From: Mycolicibacterium sp. CH28
GTDB taxonomy: Bacteria > Actinomycetota > Actinomycetes > Mycobacteriales > Mycobacteriaceae
Direction: 5' to 3'
Length of the DNA: 64,000 nucleotides
Assembly: GCF_004745805.1 (NCBI RefSeq)
Contig: NZ_SRLQ01000018.1
Coordinates: 1 to 64,000 of the forward strand
In this document: piece after piece, positions 9,301 to 17,419 of the stretch
Layout: each line of letters begins with the position of its first letter
Position numbering within the stretch: position 1 is the stretch's first letter
Position numbers and translations under genes: made by a program
The notes under the pieces: model-generated
What the model was told of the DNA's origin: nothing
What the model saw: the letters and a program-made list of their open reading frames with translations, nothing else
Database searches by the model: none

Positions 9301-10428
9301 GAACCCGACACCGATTCCGGAGCGGGTTGCCAAGCGCAGCACCGTAATTCCGGCCATACCCTTCTGTCCTGTGATGCCTTCCCACTGCTCGGGGGTGCCG
9401 ACGTTGTCGTCGACGATCACCCAGTGCGGGCCAAGCGCGCCGCTGGAGGCCGCCTCGATGGGTGAGAGCATGGTCGTCGGGCTGGACCCGCTCGGCGGTG
9501 CCCACGGCCCGCGACCCTTGCGGTGCAGCTCCGAATCCAGCGCGTCTTCCAACTCGGTGGGTGAGGTGAAGACCAGCCGTCGCAGCCCACACGCGTCGAA
9601 CATCTCGTCATGCTGGTTGTGCGGCAGCCAGACCAGCCACGACCACAGCTCAGGATGGCGTGTGACGACCATCAATTTGATGTCGTTGGGGCCGTGGTAG
9701 ACCGCCAGCTCGCACAGCACCGCCCGCATGAAGGCATGCAACTCGTCGGGCTCCTCGCCGACGAAGCTGAATCCCGGCCGCGAGCGCAGACTCAGTACCT
9801 TGCCGATCCCGCGGATCTTGCTCTGCTCCAAGATGAAGTCGCGCAACGCCCGCCCGGTTACCGGTTCCAGCTCCTCGCCGACAGGCACCTCCGGCCATTG
9901 CAGCGAGACCGCGGAGTCGGCGGCAGACTGCACGCCGATCCCCAGACGCACATCGAGGAAGTCGGCATCGGTGGGCCGGCGCTCCCACATCCGGGGGCCG
10001 CCGATGACGGTGTCCAGTTCCTGAGGATCACCATGCACGAACAGCTGACTGCGTCGCTGATCCTGGGCGGCGCGCTGGACCTCGTCGCGGTCGTCGTCGA
10101 GCTGGCGCAGATACATCCGGCGTTGCTTTTCCTGCTCGCCCCAGCTGATCCTGCGACCGCGGCCGAACCGACCGCTGAACATCAACGCGCCGAAGCCAAC
10201 CAGACCGATCAGCGGGAAGAAGCCGGACTGCAGTGAACGGACCCCAGAGGCATACATCACGACGAGCGTGCCGATGATGCCGACCAGCAGCGCCGGCAGC
10301 GCGATCATCAACATGATGTTGCGCGGTTCACGTTCGGGCAGCGCCAGCGGCGGTGGGACGGCCACCCGCACCGGCGGAACGCTCGGCGCGGGTTTGCGTG
10401 CGCCGCGGACGAATCCCCTCTTCGACAC
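6349..10428 (-). CDS. eccC2: ESX-2 motor ATPase EccC2
   Basis: FtsK/SpoIIIE-type ATPase that recognises and drives ESX substrates; 1359 residues in one polypeptide. Two membrane segments lie near residues 37-58 and 66-85. Three ATPase domains follow, with P-loops GTSGSGKSE (about 495), ATAQRGKST (about 860) and GRQGCGKTN (about 1153). The real start is the GTG at 10428, preceded by AGGAGGG and two bases after the eccB2 stop; the frame stays open upstream but that part is not mycobacterial EccC. It corresponds to Rv3894c (1396 aa). Confidence 0.93.
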   Translation of the reverse strand: MSKRGFVRGARKPAPSVPPVRVAVPPPLALPEREPRNIMLMIALPALLVGIIGTLVVMYASGVRSLQSGFFPLIGLVGFGALMFSGRFGRGRRISWGEQEKQRRMYLRQLDDDRDEVQRAAQDQRRSQLFVHGDPQELDTVIGGPRMWERRPTDADFLDVRLGIGVQSAADSAVSLQWPEVPVGEELEPVTGRALRDFILEQSKIRGIGKVLSLRSRPGFSFVGEEPDELHAFMRAVLCELAVYHGPNDIKLMVVTRHPELWSWLVWLPHNQHDEMFDACGLRRLVFTSPTELEDALDSELHRKGRGPWAPPSGSSPTTMLSPIEAASSGALGPHWVIVDDNVGTPEQWEGITGQKGMAGITVLRLATRSGIGVGFADEEERFELREGRLRHRGAFYAVADMLAESTADRYARALARWSPMSAGELSETDSQGGELLRALGIADPRRLDVDRLWAESRGRGDPKWAVVPVGVKPGGELQYIVLRAKDFGGFGFHSVVIGTSGSGKSEYFLSLCNGIALTHSPETFIVIFVDMKFESAAQDLEGLPHVAGSLSNLGKDDRHLAERMRKAVDGEIARRYRLFKDAGARDANEYEEMRLAGRDLEPVPILLVIIDEYLELFHHHPEWIELVIHIGQEGRGCNVFFTLGGQRLDLSSLSKAKSNIAFRVALRAETAEDSRDVIGSDAALHLPSKEAGYGLLKVGPRELEQFRCFYVSAPFVVPKKVVNTDATVDVSFTQPRPLTWEYQPLSTEDSVALAVADAPEEPDEFLYHTDGFKKKKLLDVIRESLVSHPARAPHQIWLPPLEVGETADALVQRWRGKPWWVDYGQNPGLVFPVGIEDFPEEHAQRVHVIDAEMDNVMVVATAQRGKSTTLMTLITTGALMYAPERVTYFCLGASLYPVDDLPHVAGVVSLTDSEGVSRTLATVEGIIRAREASFKRYQMDISEFRERRFGAAGGGGTDPEDKFGDVFLVIDNFGDLYDKDNGIGDRAISIARQGLSYGVHVATSASGWLVGQKQALLNVSNARIQLRLSNPDETQMGTGMEHRRAARNTLDRPGFGVTRLGHELLVGLPEIVGPNSERITTRQVGQAIAAQTGVGKVETLARLPERIALRDIIAAYGATAEAADDLDIPFALGESALQPVALPCRQAPNLLVVGRQGCGKTNTLAAFGQAIGARLSPEQAQITIIDPKTSLIGKIRGPHVRAYAYTPDDIDQVIAELAEMMRDRLPPSGLTQEELLARSSWTGPQHFVLIDDEQELRPSGAIGKPAATAPLWPLIERSREIGLHVIATRLPGNWAGVSAMSPFLQKLTGSRAPTLFMDNDPQTVKVFGRTSAQQLPPGRGLLVTTDGVMEGVLVGTPD

Positions 10429-10430
10429 CG

Positions 10431-11927
10431 CTACCCTCCTGCGTTCTGTTGGTTTGCCGCGGCCACCGGGGCCACCGCCCCACCCGGATCGATGGTGTCG
10501 CGGGCGAGCAGCGCCGTCGCGCGGTTGATCGCCGGGCCGGCGGCGAAGGTCCGCAGCATCGGCCACGGCGCCTGGACTGCGCGGCGGGGATCCAGCCCCA
10601 GTGCTTGCAGGGTGCTCTGATCCCATTCGATGCCGTACCGAACACCTTGCGGGGAAACCCAATACAGGCTCTCGCGGGTATCGGAGGCGATCGCCGCGCT
10701 GGTGGATGCGACGAAGTTGGCTGCGCCGGGCAGCATCAGAGTCTGGTTGGCCTCGACCGAGTCCGGATCGCGGTTGTCGCGCACCAGCGCGACGATGTGA
10801 GAATCCATGCTTTCCGGTGTCGGCAGGCCGCGTCCGCTGAAGAACGTCACCGTCGCCTGGCGGTCGGTGGTCTGCTTCTGCCAACCCACGCAGGTCACCG
10901 GATTCGCGTCGGTGTCAACGAAATCCAGCTTTCCGTTGGGGTAGAAGTCGACGTTGAGTACGGTCACCTCGGGAATGTTGACAAGCTTGTCGGGCGAGAC
11001 GAGTTGGGGTGTCGTCGTGCCCTGGCTGTCGGCGGTACGCAGCAGGTCCGCGACGAACCCGGTGATCTTCTGCACCCCGTTGGGCAGCAGCACGTAGAAG
11101 CCGCTGACAGCACCATTGGCGTCCTTTGTCTCCAGAACCCGCCCGACCACCGAATCCGGCAACCAACGCGACGGGGTGCCGGCGTCGGGGATCACCGGCA
11201 CGACAAGCGGCTCGGTCGCCGGCATGGCGTCGAAGAGGGCGTTGGAGATCTGGATCGCGCGGGTGGCTCCCGGGTCGAGGCCGAGGTTGAAGGTGACCGA
11301 GCGGTCCGCCGGGTCGATCTGGGTGCGTTGACCGTTCCAGATCAGATACGTGCCGTCGCCGTGAGTGGCCAGGACCGCCTGCGTCGCGCGCATCGCCTGC
11401 GCACGTCCGCCCGGCGAGAGTTCCCCGGCGATCGCGGTGATGACCGGCGGCAAGCCGCTACCGCGCGCGGGAGCGGTGTCACATACCGACCACGCCGACA
11501 CCGGGTTGGCCGAGATGGTCAGATCGTCGGGGATGCCGGGAATCCCGATCATCGGACCGGTTGGATACTTGGCGATCTCCTTGGCATTGACCCAAGTCGG
11601 CGGTGCCGAGTTACCCGTCGCGAGGCGGGCCGACGTCAGGTTCAGCGCCGGGAACAGCCGGTCGTTGATCTTCGCGTACAGCGCGCCGGTGTCGCGGTTG
11701 CCGATGATGCTCGACTGGCCCACAAGTCCGGCGGGTTTCATGAAGTGCAGCAGTGCCATCCAACCGCAGCCGATCAGCACGAAGACCAGCGAGAGCGCCA
11801 CCGCGGCCTGCTGCTTGCGATCGTCGTGCTTCATCCGCACCGAGAACCGCGTGATGGCGGCCCGCAATCGGCGGTTGTAGAACAGGTGCCCGGAGTTCTG
11901 ATCCCGGTTCGATAGGTTCAGCGGCAC
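10431..11927 (-). CDS. eccB2: ESX-2 core component EccB2
   Basis: Bitopic membrane protein of the type VII core, 498 residues. A short cytosolic N-terminus is followed by one membrane helix near residues 40-62 (AAVALSLVFVLIGCGW) and a large periplasmic part with the paired-repeat EccB pattern, including two conserved Cys (SVCDTAP, VTCVGWQ). The start is a GTG at 11927 with AGGAGG nine bases upstream. The stop is two bases from the eccC2 start. It corresponds to Rv3895c (495 aa). Confidence 0.93.
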   Translation of the reverse strand: MPLNLSNRDQNSGHLFYNRRLRAAITRFSVRMKHDDRKQQAAVALSLVFVLIGCGWMALLHFMKPAGLVGQSSIIGNRDTGALYAKINDRLFPALNLTSARLATGNSAPPTWVNAKEIAKYPTGPMIGIPGIPDDLTISANPVSAWSVCDTAPARGSGLPPVITAIAGELSPGGRAQAMRATQAVLATHGDGTYLIWNGQRTQIDPADRSVTFNLGLDPGATRAIQISNALFDAMPATEPLVVPVIPDAGTPSRWLPDSVVGRVLETKDANGAVSGFYVLLPNGVQKITGFVADLLRTADSQGTTTPQLVSPDKLVNIPEVTVLNVDFYPNGKLDFVDTDANPVTCVGWQKQTTDRQATVTFFSGRGLPTPESMDSHIVALVRDNRDPDSVEANQTLMLPGAANFVASTSAAIASDTRESLYWVSPQGVRYGIEWDQSTLQALGLDPRRAVQAPWPMLRTFAAGPAINRATALLARDTIDPGGAVAPVAAANQQNAGG

Positions 11928-11982
11928 GGGCGGTGTCCTCCTGCCACGAACTCAGCGCGAGCGACGACGACGGCTGCGGGGT

Positions 11983-12300
11983 TCACCGCAATCCACTTCC
12001 ATAGCGCGCCTGGTTGTCGATCTCGGCTTCCTCACGGAGCGCGTCGAACGCCAGGTTGAGCCGATCGGTGAGTTCACCGTGGCTGTAATCAGTCACGACC
12101 GCTGGATGCAAGGTGAGCTCGATAAGTTTGCCGTCGGAGTTCGCCACCGCGTGAATGTCCCCTATGTCGACGCTATAGGTGATGGTCTCGGCTTGCGCGA
12201 CGAGAGCTTCCCACCGCTCGGCCGCCTCGCTCAGTTCCCGCAAGACCGCATCGACGAGATCTTTGTCGCTAAGCTCGCGATCACTACCGGACCCCGCCAC
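11983..12300 (-). CDS. YbaB/EbfC-like small protein of the ESX-2 locus
   Basis: A 105-residue acidic protein with an N-terminal helix, a central beta segment (ITYSVDIGDIHAVANSDGKLIELTLHP) and a C-terminal helix, resembling the YbaB/EbfC fold also seen in EspL of ESX-1. It precedes eccB2 by 55 bases and probably corresponds to Rv3898c. Function is unknown: YbaB proteins bind DNA, but ESX relatives may instead chaperone substrates. The start is a GTG at 12300 with a CATACT hexamer six bases upstream, a weak leaderless signature. Confidence 0.7.
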   Translation of the reverse strand: MAGSGSDRELSDKDLVDAVLRELSEAAERWEALVAQAETITYSVDIGDIHAVANSDGKLIELTLHPAVVTDYSHGELTDRLNLAFDALREEAEIDNQARYGSGLR

Positions 12301-12403
12301 CTTGCCAGTATGTCGAGCGTCACTACCTGCGTCAATTCACCTTCACAGGGACGGCGCCGACGGCCGCGCGGATTGTCCCAGCAACCTCAGTTCGCCTCAC
12401 CAG

Positions 12404-13630
12404 TCACGTCGTGGCGCCCCAGCGGCTGGTCGGCGGCGTGCTCAGCGCCTCGAACCAGGCGAAGTGATAGTTGGCCGACAGCTGGTCGCCGACGGCGATC
12501 GCCTCGGTCGCGGCCAGCAGCAGGCAGTTGCTCAGCATGGCCGGGTCGACGTCGGGATATTGGGCCATCAGCTGATAGCGGGCGGTATCGCAGTGCACTC
12601 GCAGCACCTCCACCTCGGCCTCGACCACCCCGGTGCGGGCCGCACCGGCCTTGGCCAGCGTGTGCACCATCCGGGGCAAACCGTCGCGCCAGTGGGTTGC
12701 CTCGACCAGTTTCCAGCCAAGGTCGTCGACCGGGGGCACCGCACGGCCTTGCGACGAGGCAACCGTCGGCTCATGCGGGATGGGAGCGAATGGGTCACCG
12801 GGGTGATACACCGCGGATCGCACCACCTCACCGAGCAGTTCGGCCACCCGACCGCCCCGCCTGGCCGGAGCCACCAGCCCAACCCCGGCGGGCAAGTCGA
12901 CACCGGGTGGGATCCAGCCGTACGCGAGGTCCGTCACCAGCACGGTCGTCCCGTCGGTGTACTCCCCGATCGCCCAGCGCAACCCGGGCTCCTGGCGGGC
13001 CACGAACGCCAATAGTCGGGCCAGGCGCCGGTCGTCGGGCTCGGGTTCAGCCGTCACGACGGGGGTTGGGACCGGCCGAATCTCGACCGGCTCCGCATCG
13101 GGCTCTACCTCCGGCGGCGATTGGACGGCCTGCGGCCCGGTGTGCTCGTCGTCCTCGATGATCGGGTCGGTGACGTCGACAACGGCCTCGATCACCTGGG
13201 TGTCCTCAATGACCGGGCGGCGCAGCATCTTGGTATCGGGTGCGGCGCTCAGGCTCAGCGACTCGGTGACGAAGCCGAGCGCTCCAGACCGCAGGTGCCG
13301 AACCGTTGATTCCACCCGCAGCACGGCAAAGGCCCTGCCGACGTTGATGATCCGGGCTTCCTCGGCTCGGCGGCCGGCCTCGGGAAGACCACTATGGTGC
13401 AGCGCCCGCAGCCGTTGGTTGGCCGAGTCGGCGATGCGCTGCAGATCGTTCTTGAGGTACTCGGCGACCGGCGCTGTGGCCGGGGTGACGGTCTCCAGCT
13501 CGGCGGGCCACAGCCCGCCGATCACCCACGGTGTGCAGTCAGCGGGCGCGTCGAACGTCGGCACCGAGAGGGCTTGCTGCGTCGCCCTCTTCAGGCGCCG
13601 GCGCGCCGTGTTCCGACCGAAGATCGCCAC
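12404..13630 (-). CDS. ESX-2-associated protein (Rv3899c-like), unknown function
   Basis: A 408-residue soluble protein without signal peptide or membrane helix. The first 115 residues look helical, the middle is acidic and proline-rich (about 130-180), and the last 230 contain a W-rich region. Length and position match Rv3899c at the head of the M. tuberculosis ESX-2 locus; no catalytic motif is visible. The GTG start at 13630 has a TAGGCT hexamer six bases upstream and no ribosome site, suggesting a leaderless transcript and the start of the ESX-2 transcription unit. Confidence 0.75.
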   Translation of the reverse strand: MAIFGRNTARRRLKRATQQALSVPTFDAPADCTPWVIGGLWPAELETVTPATAPVAEYLKNDLQRIADSANQRLRALHHSGLPEAGRRAEEARIINVGRAFAVLRVESTVRHLRSGALGFVTESLSLSAAPDTKMLRRPVIEDTQVIEAVVDVTDPIIEDDEHTGPQAVQSPPEVEPDAEPVEIRPVPTPVVTAEPEPDDRRLARLLAFVARQEPGLRWAIGEYTDGTTVLVTDLAYGWIPPGVDLPAGVGLVAPARRGGRVAELLGEVVRSAVYHPGDPFAPIPHEPTVASSQGRAVPPVDDLGWKLVEATHWRDGLPRMVHTLAKAGAARTGVVEAEVEVLRVHCDTARYQLMAQYPDVDPAMLSNCLLLAATEAIAVGDQLSANYHFAWFEALSTPPTSRWGATT

Positions 13631-13636
13631 GGCGAA

Positions 13637-13642
13637 AGCCTA
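13637..13642 (-). promoter_or_regulatory. -10 hexamer of a likely leaderless promoter heading the ESX-2 unit
   Basis: TAGGCT fits the mycobacterial TANNNT -10 consensus and ends six bases before the GTG of the Rv3899c-like gene, placing the transcription start at or next to the start codon. Confidence 0.55.
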
Positions 13643-13715
13643 CCGTCGATCGCTGAGCTGTCAGTTCGGCCGAGACGCCGCCGGGCCGGCGACCTGCAGA
13701 TCGGGCCGTGGCTGT

Positions 13716-14891
13716 TCATCCGCGCGCCACCGTCACGCTGCGTTCGCCGCCACAATACTGTGCAAAGGCGGCGAAGAACGCCTTCCGGTCGATGATGGCC
13801 TCGGGTGGATGCACCCCCGGTGTGCGGGCCGCGCCACCGCACACTTGAGCTGCGCCCAGCGCCAACGGGATTCCTGTCGCGCGGGCCATGTCCCCGAACA
13901 GCCCGTGCAGACTGCGGTGTGGGGTGACCACAACGGTGCTCGGTGCGCCCGCCGTGGTTCCGCACGCCACGGCGAAGAAGGGAGGCAGATTGCCCGGGCC
14001 GGGCCAGGCCGGGGCTCGCAGCACGGCGCGTGCCATCATGAGCAGGCCCGGCCGGATGAGCCGGGTAGCAGCCTCCTCGATTGTACTGTGGCCCTTGTCG
14101 ATTCGGTTCCGCAGGTCATCGAGGAATGCGACGGTGCTGCGTTTGAGCAACATCGCGCAGGCAATGTCGGCGCCGGGTGCCACGGTGCAGGCCAAGGTGA
14201 TGGGTTCGGGATGGCCGACGGTGTACACCGTGCCGGATCGTCTGCCCGGGAGACGCAGCCGTATCGGGTGCATCGGCCGCTGCGTCACTCGGCGACCGCC
14301 ACGAACCACCAGGATCGTGCCACTGAGCTGCTGCAGCCAGTGCAATGCCGCCGCGCTGGGCCGCCCGTCGGCGGCGGTGAGCAGTTCGGCGGCATCCTCG
14401 GCGACATAGCCCGGTGGATCCACCGGCCACACGGTGTAGAGCTGGTCGACGGTATCCAGCTCGGCGGCACCCTGCGCCGCCATGAGATTCGACAACCCCG
14501 GGCTGGCACCCATCCCGAGCACGGCGGTGATGCCGGACTCTTTGGCCATCGCGTCGAACTCGAGCATGCCGAGGGTGGGTTCCCAGTCGTCACACACATC
14601 GAGGTAGTGGGTCCTGGTGTCGATCGCGGCACGCAGGACCAGCGGACCGAGCCGGTAGAACGGGCCGGCTGTGTTCAGCACGATGTCGGCGTCGTCAAGT
14701 GCGGCCCGCAACGTCCGGCTGTCGGTGGCGTCGACCGTGAGCGGGGCGGCATCGAGGCGGCGGGCGCACGTGCGGGCGGCGTCGGGGTTGCGGTCGGCGA
14801 CGACGATCTCGTGGCTTCCGGACATCGCCATGACAGCGCGCAGGGCGGCAGTGCCGACCGCGCCCGCGCCGCCGATCGCCACGATCTTCAC
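13716..14891 (-). CDS. Saccharopine dehydrogenase-like NAD(P)-binding oxidoreductase
   Basis: A 391-residue protein whose N-terminus, KIVAIGGAGAVGTAALRAV, is a Rossmann dinucleotide-binding motif. AGPFYRLGPLVLRAAID and HYLDVCDDW are typical of the saccharopine dehydrogenase/homospermidine synthase-like family. The substrate cannot be told. The start is the GTG at 14891, which overlaps the TGA of the PaaX-like regulator (GTGA), so the two are co-translated and the enzyme is probably under that regulator's control. Confidence 0.85.
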   Translation of the reverse strand: MKIVAIGGAGAVGTAALRAVMAMSGSHEIVVADRNPDAARTCARRLDAAPLTVDATDSRTLRAALDDADIVLNTAGPFYRLGPLVLRAAIDTRTHYLDVCDDWEPTLGMLEFDAMAKESGITAVLGMGASPGLSNLMAAQGAAELDTVDQLYTVWPVDPPGYVAEDAAELLTAADGRPSAAALHWLQQLSGTILVVRGGRRVTQRPMHPIRLRLPGRRSGTVYTVGHPEPITLACTVAPGADIACAMLLKRSTVAFLDDLRNRIDKGHSTIEEAATRLIRPGLLMMARAVLRAPAWPGPGNLPPFFAVACGTTAGAPSTVVVTPHRSLHGLFGDMARATGIPLALGAAQVCGGAARTPGVHPPEAIIDRKAFFAAFAQYCGGERSVTVARG

Positions 14892-15760
14892 GACGATCGC
14901 CCCGCCGCCGGGATGACAGTTCCGTACAGCGTGAACAGCTTCGCGGCGGGTTCGGCGGCCAGTGCTTCCAGACGCCCCCAGGTCTCGGCGAAGGCGGCCC
15001 TGGCCCGACGGCCCGCCCACGGCTGGGGTAGCAGTTCGGGCGGCAGCAGCGGGTCGGGTTCGATAGCGCGGGTGAAGGCGTAGGCGAGCTGCAGCGCGAG
15101 AACCGTTCGCTCAATCGGTGACTGGCGGGCAGCGGGAAGCCGTGCCTCCACGTCGCCAATGGCCTCCAGAAGCCGCTCATAGGCGGCGGCGATGTCGGAC
15201 AGCGGCCACAGCCGAGCCGCGATCCGCCTGGGTTCACCGACCCCTCCGATCCGCAGGTCGGTTGTCGTCAGGGTGCTCACGCTGCCCGTGGTGCCGAGTT
15301 GTACGGCAAGCCGCGCGATGTAGGGCTCCCAGGCATTGGGAGACAGGTACACCCCGCCTTGCACAGCCGCCCCGCCGAGCCGGACGATGCCCGCCCGCAT
15401 GGCGTCCCGTGCGGACCTCTCGGTTTCGGCGATGGCGAACGACACCACGTGCCAGCGCCCGTCCCACGGCGCCGACCCCTTGTCCTGGGCGTACGCGTGG
15501 CCGAGGAACTGCGCGTCAGGTTCCAGCGCGGCGCGCAGTGCCGCAGTGGCCCGCACCTGCGCGTTCCGGCCGCGGCCCTGGAGTTCGAGCTGTCCGGCCG
15601 CCACAGCGCGCCGGATGCCCAACCGGACCTGCTGGTCGGTCATGCCAAGCCGGTTTCCGACGGCGTAGAGCTGCGCGGCGTCGATGGGTCCGTCGGCGGG
15701 CACCAACGCCTCCACCAGGATGCGAGTCGGGATCTCCGTCACAGCGAATCGTTCATTCAC
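14888..15760 (-). CDS. PaaX-family transcriptional regulator
   Basis: A 290-residue regulator with an N-terminal winged-helix (PTRILVEALVPADGPIDAAQLY to VRLGIRRAVAAGQLELQGRGR), a central domain beginning WDGRWHVVSFAI, a hallmark of PaaX proteins, and a C-terminal helical domain. PaaX members are acyl-CoA-responsive repressors; the ligand here is unknown. I chose the GTG at 15760 (VNER) because it lies six bases after a TACGAT -10 inside a palindrome; the frame is open 25 codons further. The divergent hydrolase starts 15 bases away. Confidence 0.82.
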   Translation of the reverse strand: MNERFAVTEIPTRILVEALVPADGPIDAAQLYAVGNRLGMTDQQVRLGIRRAVAAGQLELQGRGRNAQVRATAALRAALEPDAQFLGHAYAQDKGSAPWDGRWHVVSFAIAETERSARDAMRAGIVRLGGAAVQGGVYLSPNAWEPYIARLAVQLGTTGSVSTLTTTDLRIGGVGEPRRIAARLWPLSDIAAAYERLLEAIGDVEARLPAARQSPIERTVLALQLAYAFTRAIEPDPLLPPELLPQPWAGRRARAAFAETWGRLEALAAEPAAKLFTLYGTVIPAAGRSS

Positions 15761-15785
15761 GTTACGATCGTATCGTGAATGAACG
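15750..15785. promoter_or_regulatory. 36-bp near-perfect palindrome containing two mirrored leaderless promoters
   Basis: The outer arms CGTTCATTCACG (15750-15761) and CGTGAATGAACG (15774-15785) are perfect complements, and the centre TACGATCGTA (15763-15772) is itself palindromic; only one base pair breaks the symmetry. Each strand reads TACGAT, six bases, then GTG: plus-strand -10 at 15763-15768 with start 15775, minus-strand -10 at 15772-15767 with start 15760. It is the natural operator for the adjacent PaaX-like protein. Confidence 0.8.
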
Positions 15786-16797
15786 TTATTGGTACGGGTT
15801 GGCCCGGAGCTTGCTGGCCGCACTCCTGTTGACAACTGGTATCGGCGGTTGGGTGGTGTACCAGAACGACTACGCGATCGTCGAACGACACGTCAGCATC
15901 GACAACGGCGACAACCCCCTGCATGCCGTTCTGGCGCTGCCCGAGAAGGGCCGAGGTCCCGTCGGGCTGGTGGTGTTCGTCCACGGCGACGGGCCCATCG
16001 ACGCCACCCACGACACCTTCTACCGACCGATCTGGGAATCCTTGGCGCAGGCTGGATTCGCCTCGCTGTCCTGGGACAAGCCGGGGGTCAACGGCGCTCC
16101 CGGTGACTGGCTGGCACAGAGTATGGCCGTCCGCGCCGCGGAAGCCGCGACGGCGATCGCCTGGGCGCGACGTCAGCCGGACATCGACGGCACGCGGATC
16201 GGGATGTGGGGCGCCAGCCAGGCCGGCTGGGTGCTGCCAATGATCGCAGCGCAAGATCCGCGAATACGGTTCATGATTGCCGTTTCGCCCGCCATCAACT
16301 GGTTACGCCAGGGGGAGTACAACACCCGCGCCCAGCTCGCTGCCGACGGAACCTCTCCTGCCGAGGTGGCGCAGGCACTGCAGCAGCGCACGACGACACT
16401 GACCTACCTTCGTGCCGGGGCATCGTTCGCCGACGCCGCGAAAGCCGGCGCGGCGGCAGGCTTCACCCCCGCCCGCTGGCGATTCGTCGGACTCAACTAT
16501 CTGGCCGACGCGTCGGCGGACCTAACCCGCGTGCACGTTCCGGTACTGCTGCTACTCGGTGGGCGCGATGTCAACGTCGACGTCGCCGATACTGAGCGCG
16601 GATACCGAGCCCTGCTGCCCGACCAGCAGTCGCTGCAGGTGATGCACGTTGCCACCGCGACGCATTCGATGGTGCCCGCACGGATCGAGCGCGACACCGC
16701 GCTGTTGACGATCGTGGCGATCGCAGCTCCTCGCAGCCTGTACGCGGCCGGCGTCCTCGATGCGATGCGCGATTTCGCCGCGCGCTCGGCGCCATGA
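15775..16797 (+). CDS. Membrane-anchored alpha/beta hydrolase
   Basis: A 340-residue protein with an N-terminal signal anchor (about residues 8-28, LARSLLAALLLTTGIGGWVV) and an extracytoplasmic alpha/beta-hydrolase domain. HGDGPIDATHD is the oxyanion region, WGASQAGW carries the nucleophilic Ser, LLLGGRDVNV the acidic residue, and ATHSM the His. The substrate is unknown; an ester or acyl-thioester would fit control by a PaaX protein. The GTG at 15775 lacks a ribosome site but sits six bases after a TACGAT hexamer, so a leaderless message is likely. Confidence 0.8.
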   Translation: MNERYWYGLARSLLAALLLTTGIGGWVVYQNDYAIVERHVSIDNGDNPLHAVLALPEKGRGPVGLVVFVHGDGPIDATHDTFYRPIWESLAQAGFASLSWDKPGVNGAPGDWLAQSMAVRAAEAATAIAWARRQPDIDGTRIGMWGASQAGWVLPMIAAQDPRIRFMIAVSPAINWLRQGEYNTRAQLAADGTSPAEVAQALQQRTTTLTYLRAGASFADAAKAGAAAGFTPARWRFVGLNYLADASADLTRVHVPVLLLLGGRDVNVDVADTERGYRALLPDQQSLQVMHVATATHSMVPARIERDTALLTIVAIAAPRSLYAAGVLDAMRDFAARSAP

Positions 16798-16823
16798 GGA
16801 CAGCAGCCGTTGCCCGGCATCAC

Positions 16824-16856
16824 AACGGCCCGCCCCCGATCAAGGAGCGGGCCGTT
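16824..16856 (+). terminator. Hairpin between convergent genes
   Basis: Ten-base arms AACGGCCCGC and GCGGGCCGTT with a 13-base loop lie 26 bases after the hydrolase stop. There is no T tract, which is common for mycobacterial terminators. It could serve both the hydrolase and the convergent secreted-protein gene. Confidence 0.55.
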
Positions 16857-16888
16857 GCGACGATGCAGTGAAGTCGGTCAGCGCCCGG

Positions 16889-17269
16889 CTAGCAGGGCAC
16901 CGCGGCACCGGTGGGAGCGAAGCACAGGCAAGGATCCGCACCGGGGGTGTAGTAGGGCTGACCATCGGGTGTGTAGCAGGGTTGCTCGCCGATGTAGGCG
17001 GGCGCCAAAGGGTACGCAGGCGGAATCGCGTAGACGACCGGATTCACGCCGACCGGACCTACCACACCGCCCACCCCCACCGGGCCCACCGGGCCCGCGA
17101 CCGGGCCGAGGCCGCCGACGCCTACCGGGCCGGCGGGGCCAACGACAGGACCGCCGGGTCCGCCGGGTCCACACACCCCGCGACAGTCGGCCTCGGCAGC
17201 TGACGCCGTCACGAGCGAACCCACCGACAGAGCCGCCACAACGAACATCGTTGTCGCAAACTTCTTCAT
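16889..17269 (-). CDS. Secreted Gly/Pro-rich protein
   Basis: A 126-residue protein that starts MKKFATTMFVVAAL and has a Sec signal peptide ending near ASAAEA (about residue 26). The mature part begins with a Cys pair (DCRGVC), continues with about 45 residues of GPxGP/GPVGVGG repeats resembling a short collagen-like tract, and ends with four more Cys in a Tyr/Pro-rich tail (PCYTPDG, DPCLC, AVPC). The ribosome site is GGAGGGG. I do not recognise a function; an exported, disulphide-bonded wall-associated protein is the plain reading. Confidence 0.75.
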   Translation of the reverse strand: MKKFATTMFVVAALSVGSLVTASAAEADCRGVCGPGGPGGPVVGPAGPVGVGGLGPVAGPVGPVGVGGVVGPVGVNPVVYAIPPAYPLAPAYIGEQPCYTPDGQPYYTPGADPCLCFAPTGAAVPC

Positions 17270-17419
17270 GTTCCCCTCCGCTCTCTTAGATTGAGAAAAA
17301 TACCTGTACCGCGCCCATTAGTCAGCACTTCCGGCGTTCGAGCCAGGGGGGCCAAGGGGCCCGCGTATCCGAATCCTGAGCAAATGGTCAGTCGTCGAGT
17401 CGGGGACGGCCAGCCGCCG

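Noticed and set aside
10429..10884. Upstream extension of eccC2 (152 extra codons)
   Set aside because: It lies inside eccB2 in another frame, and a GTG with a strong ribosome site sits at 10428.
17320..17400. Possible tRNA-like T-arm (GCGTTCGAGCC)
   Set aside because: No matching acceptor stem or anticodon arm can be drawn around it.
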